A stretch of 5,916 nt of DNA from an uncultured Collinsella sp. (GTDB lineage Bacteria > Actinomycetota > Coriobacteriia > Coriobacteriales > Coriobacteriaceae), in NCBI GenBank assembly GCA_902478935.1, contig CABSMV010000109.1, positions 1 through 5,916 on the forward strand, given 5' to 3'. How positions within the stretch are numbered: position 1 is the first letter of the stretch; each line of letters begins with the position of its first letter. Of the stretch, positions 1-5,745 are shown piece by piece. The notes beneath the pieces were generated by a model, which was not told the DNA's origin, searched no databases, and saw nothing but the letters and a program-made list of their open reading frames with translations. A program made the position numbers and the translations under genes.

Positions 1-345
1 CTCAAGAACCGTCGCAATATCGTGCTCACCCGCGACGAGAGCTTTGCTCCCGAGGGCGTCGACGTGGTGCATAGTATCGACGAGGCGTTCGCCGCGGTTG
101 CCGATGAGCCCGTTGCCTGGGTGATCGGTGGCGGTGATGTCTATCGGCAGTTTTTGCCGTACTGCGTGGAGGCCGAGGTTACGCACAACCACTGCGTCCA
201 TCCCGTGGACACATATTTTCCCAATTTGGACGCCGACCCCGCGTGGGAAGTTGTGCGGCGCGAAGGGGTTGCCACGATTTCCGCGGGCGAGGGTGACGAA
301 GGCCTCGATTATGAGTTCGTGACGTATCGTCGCGTTGATGCGTAA
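1..345 (+). CDS. folA: Dihydrofolate reductase, C-terminal part (5' end outside window)
   Basis: This is the last 114 codons of a dihydrofolate reductase, the cytoplasmic enzyme that reduces dihydrofolate to tetrahydrofolate with NADPH for thymidylate and purine synthesis. The reading frame is open from base 1, so about 50 to 70 N-terminal residues, including the catalytic acidic residue, lie outside the window. Visible family landmarks, numbered from base 1, are the strand NRRNIVLTR (residues 3-11), the cofactor-binding VIGGGDVYRQFLP segment (41-53), the threonine of EVTHNH (61) and the DTYFP motif (70-74), which matches the usual GDTFFP. The C-terminal strand YEFVTYRR is also typical. The protein ends in TAA with no frame damage. 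A hairpin at 388-410 may end its transcript. The family assignment is secure; whether thyA lies upstream cannot be seen. Confidence 0.93.
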   Translation, partial: LKNRRNIVLTRDESFAPEGVDVVHSIDEAFAAVADEPVAWVIGGGDVYRQFLPYCVEAEVTHNHCVHPVDTYFPNLDADPAWEVVRREGVATISAGEGDEGLDYEFVTYRRVDA

Positions 346-387
346 ATCGCCTGGCGTGAACGGTATCATCGGGTTGATTGAATGTAT

Positions 388-410
388 GGGGCGGCGCTTA
401 GCGTCGCCTC
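388..410 (+). terminator. Possible intrinsic terminator after folA
   Basis: Bases 388-397 pair with 401-410 as a 10-bp GC-rich stem with two G-T wobbles and a TTA loop. The stem is followed by GTTTGGT, a poor U-tract. It lies 43 bases after the folA stop and before the methyltransferase start, so it could be a weak terminator or just a structured spacer. Confidence 0.4.
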
Positions 411-454
411 GTTTGGTATAGATGTGCTGTAAAGAAGGGTGCGGGCAGGCTGCT

Positions 455-1369
455 ATGACTGATGCCGTTGAGGTTCTGCGAATTGATTCGCTCGAGGACG
501 AGCGGCTCGATGCCTACGTGCGACTGACCGAGCGCGAGCTGCGCTGCGTGCTGGAGCCGCAAAAGGGCATCTTTATCGCCGAGAGTGCCAAGGTCATCGA
601 GCGCGCGGTGCGTGCCGGATACCAGCCGGTGAGCTTTCTTTTGGGCGAACGCTGGCTCGATCAGATGATGCCGCTGTTTGAGCGCCTGGTTATGCGCGAG
701 GGCGCAGGTCCGGTTCCTGTGTTCGTGGCTTCCATGGAGCTCATGGAGCAGCTGACGGGCTTTAACGTGACGCGCGGTGCGCTCGCGGCGTTTCGTCGCC
801 CGCGGCAGATTCCGGTTGATGAGTTCTTGGGTGGCGTCGTCGAGGCGGCGGGGGAGCGCCCGGTGCGCGTGTGCGTGCTCGAGGGTATTGTCGACCACAC
901 GAACGTGGGTGCGATTTTCCGCTCGGCCGCTGCGCTCAATGTCGACGGTATTTTGGTCAGTCCGACGTGCTGCGACCCGCTGTACCGTCGCTCGGCCCGC
1001 GTGAGCATGGGCACGGTGTTTCAGGTGCCGTGGACGCGTATTGGCAGCGAGGCTCGTGTGTGGCCGCACGATGGTCTGGCGGCACTGCACGAAGCCGGTT
1101 TTTCGTGCGCTGCGATGGCGCTGACGGACGACTCCGTTTCGCTGGACGATCCTGTGCTGCAGGAGGTTGATCGCCTGGCAATCTTTATGGGCACCGAGGG
1201 TGCCGGCCTGGGCGCCAAGACTATCGCGGGCTGCGACCGAGCCGTGCGCATTCCGATGGCGCACGGGGTCGATTCGCTCAACGTGGCCGCGGCGAGTGCC
1301 GTCGCATTTTGGCAGCTGTGCCCGCACGTGAGCAACGAGTATCACTACCAGTCGGGGCTGTATCATTAG
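455..1369 (+). CDS. SpoU/TrmH-family RNA 2'-O-ribose methyltransferase
   Basis: This is a 304-residue cytoplasmic enzyme of the SPOUT superfamily that transfers a methyl group from S-adenosylmethionine to a ribose 2'-OH in rRNA or tRNA. All three SpoU motifs are visible: NVGAIFRSA (150-158) with the catalytic-type arginine R156, FMGTEGAGL (244-252), and IPMAHGVDSLNVAAA (266-280). The last two build the trefoil-knot cofactor site. Residues of about 20 to 110 resemble the N-terminal substrate-binding domain of this family (EPQKGIFIAESAKVIERA). An ATG at 455 gives MTDAVEVL. An in-frame ATG at 422 would add 11 residues, but it has no ribosome binding site and sits in what looks like a leader, with AAGAAGGG lying at 432-439. 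The exact RNA target cannot be told from sequence: RlmB-like, TrmH-like and antibiotic-resistance relatives share these motifs. The gene stands between folA and a MATE exporter with sizeable spacers on both sides. Confidence 0.9.
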   Translation: MTDAVEVLRIDSLEDERLDAYVRLTERELRCVLEPQKGIFIAESAKVIERAVRAGYQPVSFLLGERWLDQMMPLFERLVMREGAGPVPVFVASMELMEQLTGFNVTRGALAAFRRPRQIPVDEFLGGVVEAAGERPVRVCVLEGIVDHTNVGAIFRSAAALNVDGILVSPTCCDPLYRRSARVSMGTVFQVPWTRIGSEARVWPHDGLAALHEAGFSCAAMALTDDSVSLDDPVLQEVDRLAIFMGTEGAGLGAKTIAGCDRAVRIPMAHGVDSLNVAAASAVAFWQLCPHVSNEYHYQSGLYH

Positions 1370-1403
1370 GTAGATAGTTCGCACCGGGCTCTGATTCGGT
1401 GTG

Positions 1404-1432
1404 TTTCGGTCGACGCCGGTCGGTGCTAAGCT
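1404..1432 (+). promoter_or_regulatory. Candidate promoter for the MATE gene
   Basis: TGCTAAGCT at 1424-1432 reads as an extended -10 (TG, one base, TAAGCT). TTTCGG at 1404-1409 lies 17 bp upstream but is a poor -35. Transcription would begin near 1440, giving a leader of about 55 bases. This is read by eye only and is tentative. Confidence 0.3.
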
Positions 1433-1482
1433 GGTATTGGTTTTGTCTTAATTTGCTGTTTTGTCGGTTGACGTGCGCTTTT

Positions 1483-1490
1483 GGGGAGGG
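1483..1490 (+). promoter_or_regulatory. Ribosome binding site fixing the MATE start
   Basis: GGGGAGGG ends three bases before the GTG at 1494. It is the only good Shine-Dalgarno match in the region, so it favours this GTG over the in-frame TTG at 1461. Confidence 0.7.
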
Positions 1491-1493
1491 CGT

Positions 1494-2843
1494 GTGGCTA
1501 AGAAATCTACGGCTATCGATGTAACGCAGGGCGTTATTTGGCAGCAGCTGCTCTCGCTGTGCGTTCCCATCTTTTTTAGTTCGTTTTTTCAGCAGGCCTA
1601 CACGCTTATCGGTACCTATATCGTCGGTCAGTTTGGCGGCAAGCTCGCACTGGGCGGCATTCAGGCCACGATGGTGCTCACCGAGCTCTGCATTGGCTTT
1701 TGCGTTGGCGTCGGCGCCGGCTGCGCGGTCATTACCGGTCAGTATTTTGGCCAGCACGATGATGCGCGACTGAGCCTTTCGGTCCATACGGCCATGACGC
1801 TCGCGCTGGTGGGCGGTATCGTTTTCTCGATTCTTGGCATGGTGTTCGTTGAGCCCATGCTGGTGCTTATGAACACGCCGCATGAACTGTTGGCCGAGGG
1901 CGCGGCCTATGCTCGTTGTTATTTTGCCGCCATGGTTGCGGCGCTGCTGCTCAATATGGGAACGGCACTGCTGCGCGCCGTGGGCGACACGCGCGGGCCT
2001 GCTGTGATCATCGCTTCCGGCTGCCTTGTTAATGCGGTGCTGGACGTCATCTTCGTTGCCGTGCTTCATATGGAGGCTTTGGGCTGCGGCATCGCGGTGG
2101 CGCTGACCATTTGCTCCAATGCCACGATGATCGTGATTCGTATGATGCACGCACCGGGTGCGTGGCGGCTTTCACTGTCCAAACTCGGCATTGATCCTGG
2201 CATTTGTAAGAGCATGATCTCGTGTGGTCTGCCGCTTGGCTTTCAGTCTGCTGCGTATTCGATTTCCAACGTTTTGATTCAGGTGTCGGTCAACTCGTTT
2301 GGTGCCGATGTCACCACGGCGTGGGGTCTTTCGGGCCGCTTAGATGGCATTGTCTGGATGGTTACCGAGGCGCTTGGCGTGTCGATTACCACGTTTTCGG
2401 CACAGAACTTTGGCGCGCGCAACTACGAGCGCATGCGAAAGGGATACCACACGTCGCTCGTGCTGTCGTTTATGCTCATTGGTGGCCTGTCTGCCGTGTT
2501 GCTGGTGTTCTCGGGTCCGTTGTCGCGTCTGTTTGTCGACGATGCTTCGATTTCGGCGTACACCACGACGATTCTTCATTTCATCGCGCCGTTCTACGCG
2601 ATCTTCTCGATTATCGAAAACGCGTCGGGTTCCATTCGCGGTGCCGGCGTGAGCTTGCAGCCCATGCTGCTCACGATTTTTGGCACTGTCGTGCTCAGGG
2701 TGATCTGGGTGTTTGCGATTATGCCGTTCGATCCGTCGCTTGAGCACCTGCTGCTGGTTTACCCCGTAACCTGGCTCATCACGGCCACGATGTTTACCAT
2801 TTACCACCACAGCGGCAACTGGCTAGGCCGCGCCACCGCCTAA
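1494..2843 (+). CDS. MATE-family multidrug / cation antiporter
   Basis: This is a 449-residue inner-membrane exporter of the multidrug and toxic compound extrusion family, which uses Na+ or H+ gradients to expel cationic drugs or metabolites. The length is standard for the family. The sequence is almost wholly hydrophobic and fits 12 membrane helices in two homologous halves. The first half begins at GVIWQQLLSLCVPIFF with conserved P25 and carries GQYFGQ (82-87) after helix 2. The second half repeats the pattern with P247 in LPLGFQS, N267 in SVNSFG and AQNFGARNYERMRKG from about 303. The N-terminus KKSTAIDVTQG is a short cytoplasmic tail. The GTG start is chosen from its strong ribosome binding site. 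One oddity: the acidic residue usual in helix 1 (mvDtiivG in many relatives) is glycine here (G40 in LIGTYIVG). The substrate is unknown. The gene is followed by a long inverted repeat that probably ends its transcript. Confidence 0.93.
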   Translation: MAKKSTAIDVTQGVIWQQLLSLCVPIFFSSFFQQAYTLIGTYIVGQFGGKLALGGIQATMVLTELCIGFCVGVGAGCAVITGQYFGQHDDARLSLSVHTAMTLALVGGIVFSILGMVFVEPMLVLMNTPHELLAEGAAYARCYFAAMVAALLLNMGTALLRAVGDTRGPAVIIASGCLVNAVLDVIFVAVLHMEALGCGIAVALTICSNATMIVIRMMHAPGAWRLSLSKLGIDPGICKSMISCGLPLGFQSAAYSISNVLIQVSVNSFGADVTTAWGLSGRLDGIVWMVTEALGVSITTFSAQNFGARNYERMRKGYHTSLVLSFMLIGGLSAVLLVFSGPLSRLFVDDASISAYTTTILHFIAPFYAIFSIIENASGSIRGAGVSLQPMLLTIFGTVVLRVIWVFAIMPFDPSLEHLLLVYPVTWLITATMFTIYHHSGNWLGRATA

Positions 2844-2851
2844 TGTTCCAT

Positions 2852-2919
2852 GGGGGACGGAGGAAAACGGATCATTGGCCCGGCGATAAGGCGAAGTGAT
2901 CCGTTTCTCTCCGTCCCTT
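2852..2919. repeat. Long imperfect inverted repeat, probable terminator between MATE and the cobO remnant
   Basis: Bases 2854-2876 pair with 2895-2917 in a stem of about 23 bp with two G-T wobbles and one A-C mismatch, around an 18-base loop. Two further G-T pairs extend it to 2852/2919. The left arm starts GGGACGGAG and the right arm ends CTCCGTCCC, followed by TTTCGGGTTATTT on the + strand. It starts nine bases after the MATE stop and ends ten bases from the 3' end of the opposing cobO remnant, so it can serve the convergent pair. The stem is much longer than needed for a simple terminator. A dispersed REP-like palindrome is an alternative. Confidence 0.65.
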
Positions 2920-2928
2920 TCGGGTTAT

Positions 2929-3176
2929 TTAGTATTCGATGCCTTGGCGGGCTAGGAGTCCTTCGTCGAAGTAGTGTTTGATGGGGCGCATTTCGGTGAC
3001 AAGGTCGGCGAGGTTCGCGAGGGGCAGCAAGCCCCGGCCGGTGAGCACGAGCTCCGTGGTGGCGGGCTTTATCGCAATCAGTTCCTCGACATCCTCTCGC
3101 GCCCCAACGCAGCCGTCGTCTTGCCCTTGCCGTCACCCGTATAGATTTGAACCTTGCCGACTTCCAGTGATGCCAT
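2929..3176 (-). pseudogene. cobO: Corrinoid adenosyltransferase remnant with internal deletion and frameshift
   Basis: The - strand preserves two ends of a CobO/BtuR-type ATP:corrinoid adenosyltransferase, the cytoplasmic enzyme that adds the adenosyl group in coenzyme B12 synthesis or salvage. From the ATG at 3176 the frame reads MASLEVGKVQIYTGDGKGKT and on to AALG, with an intact Walker A motif (14-21), then runs off to a TGA at 3080-3078 after 32 residues. A different - strand frame, open from 3132 to the TAA at 2931-2929, holds the family C-terminus: EELIAIKPATTELVLTGRG, then ADLVTEMRPIKHYFDEG and ARQGIEY. Intact relatives have about 170 to 200 residues, so roughly 90 to 100 central residues are gone, with the junction near 3090-3105. 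The 248-base span is not a multiple of three, which agrees with a frame-shifting deletion. No active adenosyltransferase could be made. The identity of both halves is clear; decay after a single deletion is inferred, and an assembly error is the alternative. Confidence 0.85.
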
Positions 3177-3222
3177 CTCTGTCTTTTCGTGCCCGGCGTC
3201 GGTTTATCGCCGTCCGGGTTGG

Positions 3223-3236
3223 GTATTCTAGAATAC
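3223..3236. promoter_or_regulatory. Perfect 14-bp palindrome, symmetric -10 in the cobO/ftsH divergent region
   Basis: GTATTCTAGAATAC is its own reverse complement. It contains TAGAAT on the + strand (3229-3234), placed to start ftsH transcription near 3241. It contains the same hexamer on the - strand (3230-3225), placed to start the cobO remnant about 40 bases before its ATG. No good -35 is seen for either direction. It may be a shared symmetric -10, an operator for a dimeric repressor, or both. Confidence 0.45.
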
Positions 3237-3255
3237 ATTATTAACCCCAGTAGAT

Positions 3256-3259
3256 GGAG
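3256..3259 (+). promoter_or_regulatory. Ribosome binding site favouring the second ftsH ATG
   Basis: GGAG lies nine bases before the ATG at 3269. The first in-frame ATG, at 3254, has no Shine-Dalgarno match upstream (TTAACCCCAGTAG). A third ATG at 3275 directly abuts a GGAG and is too close to use it. Confidence 0.45.
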
Positions 3260-3268
3260 TTCAAGCAG

Positions 3269-5161
3269 ATGGAGATGGATGACAACAAGCGTAGACGGAA
3301 TATGATCCTCTACGTGCTCATCGCCTTCGTCGTCTACCTCGTGCTCTCGACCGTTCTGTTCCCCAACATCGGTCACACGCAGCAGATTACGAAGACCGAT
3401 TACTCGACGTTTGTCAAAGCGCTCGATAAGAAGAGTGTCGACAAGGTCGAGTACAACACGGACGATTACTCGATTTATTACACCAAGAAGGGCGAGGACG
3501 AGAACATCGCCTACAAGACGACCGGTGTGCCGAATGACGCGGGCTTTACCGATCGCGTGCTTGAATCTGGCGCCTCGCTTGAGTCAGTCGTTCCCGATAA
3601 GAACTCGGGTCTGATGACCTACTACCTGCTCACACTCATTCTTCCCATGGCGATTTTCTTCCTCATCGGTTGGTGGCTCAACCGCCGCATGAAAAAGGCT
3701 ATGGGCGATGACGGCCCGTCGATGAACTTTGGCGGCGGCGGTTTTGGCGGCGGCGGACTGGGTAAGTCCGGCGCGCGCGTTATCGCCTCCAAGGACGTGG
3801 GCGTGACCTTTAAGGACGTCGCCGGCCAGGAAGAGGCCAAGGAGTCTCTCAAGGAGGTCGTCGACTTTCTGGAGAAGCCGCAGCGCTACGAGGAGATCGG
3901 CGCCAAGCTGCCGCGCGGTGCTCTCCTTGTTGGCCCTCCGGGTACCGGTAAGACCCTGCTTGCCAAGGCTGTTGCCGGCGAGGCCGGTGTTCCGTTCTTT
4001 AGCATTTCGGGCTCTGAGTTCGTTGAGATGTTTGTTGGTCGCGGCGCTGCAAAGGTTCGTGACCTGTTTAAGCAGGCCAAGGAAAAGGCCCCGTGTATCG
4101 TCTTTATCGATGAGATCGATACCATCGGTAAGAAGCGCGATGGCGGCGGCTTTAGCGGCAACGACGAGCGCGAGCAGACGCTCAATCAGTTGCTGACCGA
4201 GATGGATGGCTTCGATAACCACAAGGGTATCGTTGTCCTTGCCGCAACCAACCGCCCCGACAGTCTCGATCCCGCTCTACTGCGCCCCGGTCGTTTTGAC
4301 CGCCGCATCCCCGTCGAGTTGCCCGATCTGACCGGCCGTAAGAACATCCTCGAGCTCCACGCCAAGAGTGTGAAGACTGAGCCGCCGATCGATCTGACCG
4401 CGATTGCCCGCGCCACGCCCGGTGCCTCGGGCGCCGACCTGGCCAATATCATCAACGAGGGCGCCCTGCGCGCCGTTCGCGAGGGTCGCAAGTGCGCGAC
4501 CCAGGACGACTTCGAGGAGTCGGTGGAGGTCGTCATTGCCGGCCAGCAGCGTAAGTCCACGGTGCTTTCCGACCACGAAAAGCAGGTCGTTTCCTACCAC
4601 GAGATCGGTCATGCTATCGTAGCTGCCCGCCAAAAGGGTTCCGCGCCGGTTACCAAGATCACCATCGTGCCGCGCACGAGCGGTGCTCTTGGCTATACCA
4701 TGCAGGTCGAGGAGGACGAGCGCTTCCTGACTACGCGCCAGGAGGTCTTGGACAAGCTCGCCGTCTACTGCGGCGGCCGTGCGGCCGAGGAGCTCATCTT
4801 TGGCGAGATGACGACCGGTGCCGCCAACGATATCGAGCAGGCCACCAAGCTCGCCCGTAACATGGTGACGCGCTTTGGTATGTCCGACGAGTTTGGCATG
4901 ATGGCGCTCGGTACCGTGCAGAACGCGTATCTCAATCAGGACACGTCGCTCACCTGCGCCCCCGGTACGGCTGAGCGTGTGGACGCGATTGTCGCTAAGT
5001 TGATTGAGGACGCGCACGATCGCGCCCTGCAGATCCTCAAGGAGAACAAGTTTAAGCTCCACGAGCTGGCTCGTTATCTGTACAAGAAGGAGACCATCAC
5101 GGGTGAGGAGTTCATGAACCTCCTCACGCGTGAGAATCCGCTGATGCCCAAGCGGCAGTAA
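3269..5161 (+). CDS. ftsH: ATP-dependent zinc metalloprotease FtsH
   Basis: This is a complete membrane-anchored AAA+ protease of about 630 residues that forms hexamers, pulls misfolded or regulated membrane and cytosolic proteins through its pore and degrades them. Numbering is from ATG 3269. Helix 1 spans 12-32, an extracytoplasmic domain 33-116 and helix 2 117-137. A glycine-rich linker follows at 154-163. The AAA domain has Walker A GPPGTGKT (222-229), the pore loop FVG (255-257), Walker B FIDEID with D281 and E282, and the second region of homology ending GRFDRR with arginine fingers R342 and R345. The peptidase has HEIGH (444-448), a variant of the usual HEAGH, and the third zinc ligand D521 in GAANDIEQ. 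All catalytic residues are present. The start at 3254 (MEFKQMEMDD) would add five residues. The gene is flanked by its own palindromic promoter region and a strong terminator, so it is probably transcribed alone. It does not sit beside tilS, hpt or folate genes as ftsH often does in Gram-positives. Confidence 0.96.
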   Translation: MEMDDNKRRRNMILYVLIAFVVYLVLSTVLFPNIGHTQQITKTDYSTFVKALDKKSVDKVEYNTDDYSIYYTKKGEDENIAYKTTGVPNDAGFTDRVLESGASLESVVPDKNSGLMTYYLLTLILPMAIFFLIGWWLNRRMKKAMGDDGPSMNFGGGGFGGGGLGKSGARVIASKDVGVTFKDVAGQEEAKESLKEVVDFLEKPQRYEEIGAKLPRGALLVGPPGTGKTLLAKAVAGEAGVPFFSISGSEFVEMFVGRGAAKVRDLFKQAKEKAPCIVFIDEIDTIGKKRDGGGFSGNDEREQTLNQLLTEMDGFDNHKGIVVLAATNRPDSLDPALLRPGRFDRRIPVELPDLTGRKNILELHAKSVKTEPPIDLTAIARATPGASGADLANIINEGALRAVREGRKCATQDDFEESVEVVIAGQQRKSTVLSDHEKQVVSYHEIGHAIVAARQKGSAPVTKITIVPRTSGALGYTMQVEEDERFLTTRQEVLDKLAVYCGGRAAEELIFGEMTTGAANDIEQATKLARNMVTRFGMSDEFGMMALGTVQNAYLNQDTSLTCAPGTAERVDAIVAKLIEDAHDRALQILKENKFKLHELARYLYKKETITGEEFMNLLTRENPLMPKRQ

Positions 5162-5187
5162 AGCCGCGGCCGAGCCAGTAAACGTCG

Positions 5188-5225
5188 ACGCCCCATTTGA
5201 GCAGCTTTCTCAAATGGGGCGTTTT
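5188..5225 (+). terminator. Intrinsic terminator of ftsH
   Basis: Bases 5188-5201 pair perfectly with 5209-5222 as a 14-bp stem with a CAGCTTT loop, followed by TTTT (the first T also pairs). It begins 27 bases after the ftsH stop. This is a canonical strong terminator. Confidence 0.9.
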
Positions 5226-5231
5226 GCTTGA

Positions 5232-5236
5232 GAGGG
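5232..5236 (+). promoter_or_regulatory. Ribosome binding site fixing the DUF523 start
   Basis: GAGGG lies six bases before the ATG at 5243, which gives the family-typical N-terminus MKIVVSACLMG. The in-frame TTG at 5228 and ATG at 5237 are upstream of or adjacent to this site, so they are less likely starts. Confidence 0.65.
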
Positions 5237-5242
5237 ATGGAA

Positions 5243-5698
5243 ATGAAGATCGTGGTGAGCGCCTGCTTGATGGGCGAGAGCTGCAAGTATAACGGGCTCG
5301 ACAACTATCATCGCGAGTTGGTCGAGGCCTGCGAGCGTACAGGGACCGAGGTCCTCTTGGTGTGCCCTGAGGTCTTTGGGGGCCTGCCCACGCCGCGCAC
5401 GCCGTCCGAGATTGTGAACGGCGAGGTTCGTACCTGCGAGGGCGTGTCCGTTGACCTGGAATTTCGCCTAGGCGCCCAACGTGCGCTCGACATGTGCGAG
5501 CAGGCGGGTGGGCCGGAAGAGACCGCTGCGTGCATCCTGCAGGACCGTAGTCCCTCGTGCGGCGTGGGCCTCATCTACGACGGAACATTCAGTGGCACCC
5601 TCACGGCGGGCAACGGCGTCTTCGTTGATTTACTGCTCCGCCACGGTTATCGCGTGACCCCGGCTAGCGAGTTCGATCCCAGCATGCTGGAGCAATAA
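5243..5698 (+). CDS. DUF523 family protein, TudS-like probable [4Fe-4S] desulfidase
   Basis: This is a complete 151-residue cytoplasmic protein of the DUF523 family, and its length is typical. The signature blocks are all present: VSACLMGESCKYNG (5-18), CPEVFGGLPTPRTPSEI (41-57), the RSPSCG motif (102-107) and IYDGTFSGTLTAGNGV (111-126). Members of this family studied as TudS bind an oxygen-sensitive [4Fe-4S] cluster through three cysteines and remove sulfur from thiouracil. By position, C8, C41 and C106 are the likely ligands here, with C14 also conserved, and E43 and S103 are candidate catalytic residues. That assignment is my inference from the motifs, and the natural substrate is unknown. 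The gene begins 17 bases after the ftsH terminator with no visible promoter between, and it ends directly in a bidirectional terminator, so how it is transcribed is unclear. Nothing in it looks damaged. Confidence 0.9.
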   Translation: MKIVVSACLMGESCKYNGLDNYHRELVEACERTGTEVLLVCPEVFGGLPTPRTPSEIVNGEVRTCEGVSVDLEFRLGAQRALDMCEQAGGPEETAACILQDRSPSCGVGLIYDGTFSGTLTAGNGVFVDLLLRHGYRVTPASEFDPSMLEQ

Positions 5699-5736
5699 AA
5701 ACCACCACAAGGGTACTGCTCCCTTGTGGTGGTTTT
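5698..5736. terminator. Bidirectional intrinsic terminator between convergent genes
   Basis: Bases 5698-5713 pair perfectly with 5721-5736 as a 16-bp stem with a seven-base loop (TACTGCT). Four T residues end the + strand arm, and TTTTTATT follows on the - strand. The first base is the last base of the DUF523 stop codon. It can end both DUF523 and the opposing dehydrogenase gene. Confidence 0.92.
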
Positions 5737-5745
5737 GGGCTAGGC

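Noticed and set aside
398..1384. Long - strand open frame opposite the methyltransferase
   Set aside because: The product is rich in Arg and His with no domain pattern. It mirrors a convincing SpoU gene on the + strand, so it is a GC-driven shadow.
1381..1402. Short hairpin after the methyltransferase stop (GCACCG with CGGTGT)
   Set aside because: It has only six pairs with a ten-base loop and no U-tract, too weak to call a terminator.
1278..2150. - strand open frame opposite the MATE gene
   Set aside because: It overlaps two clear + strand genes and its composition (His, Arg, Asn-rich) is that of a shadow frame.
3192..3218. Interrupted hairpin in the leader of the cobO remnant, considered as a cobalamin riboswitch
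   Set aside because: It is far too short for a B12 riboswitch, and no B12-box-like sequence is visible around it.
2840..3376. - strand open frame of 178 codons and + strand frame 2978-3244 across the intergenic region
   Set aside because: Neither frame matches the cobO remnant, which occupies other - strand frames; one also crosses the ftsH start and the hairpin.
3728..3760. GGC-rich repeat inside ftsH
   Set aside because: It encodes the glycine-rich linker between helix 2 and the AAA domain, which is common in FtsH proteins.
3584..5062. Two long - strand open frames opposite ftsH
   Set aside because: They lie fully inside a gene with every FtsH motif intact, and their products match no pattern I know.
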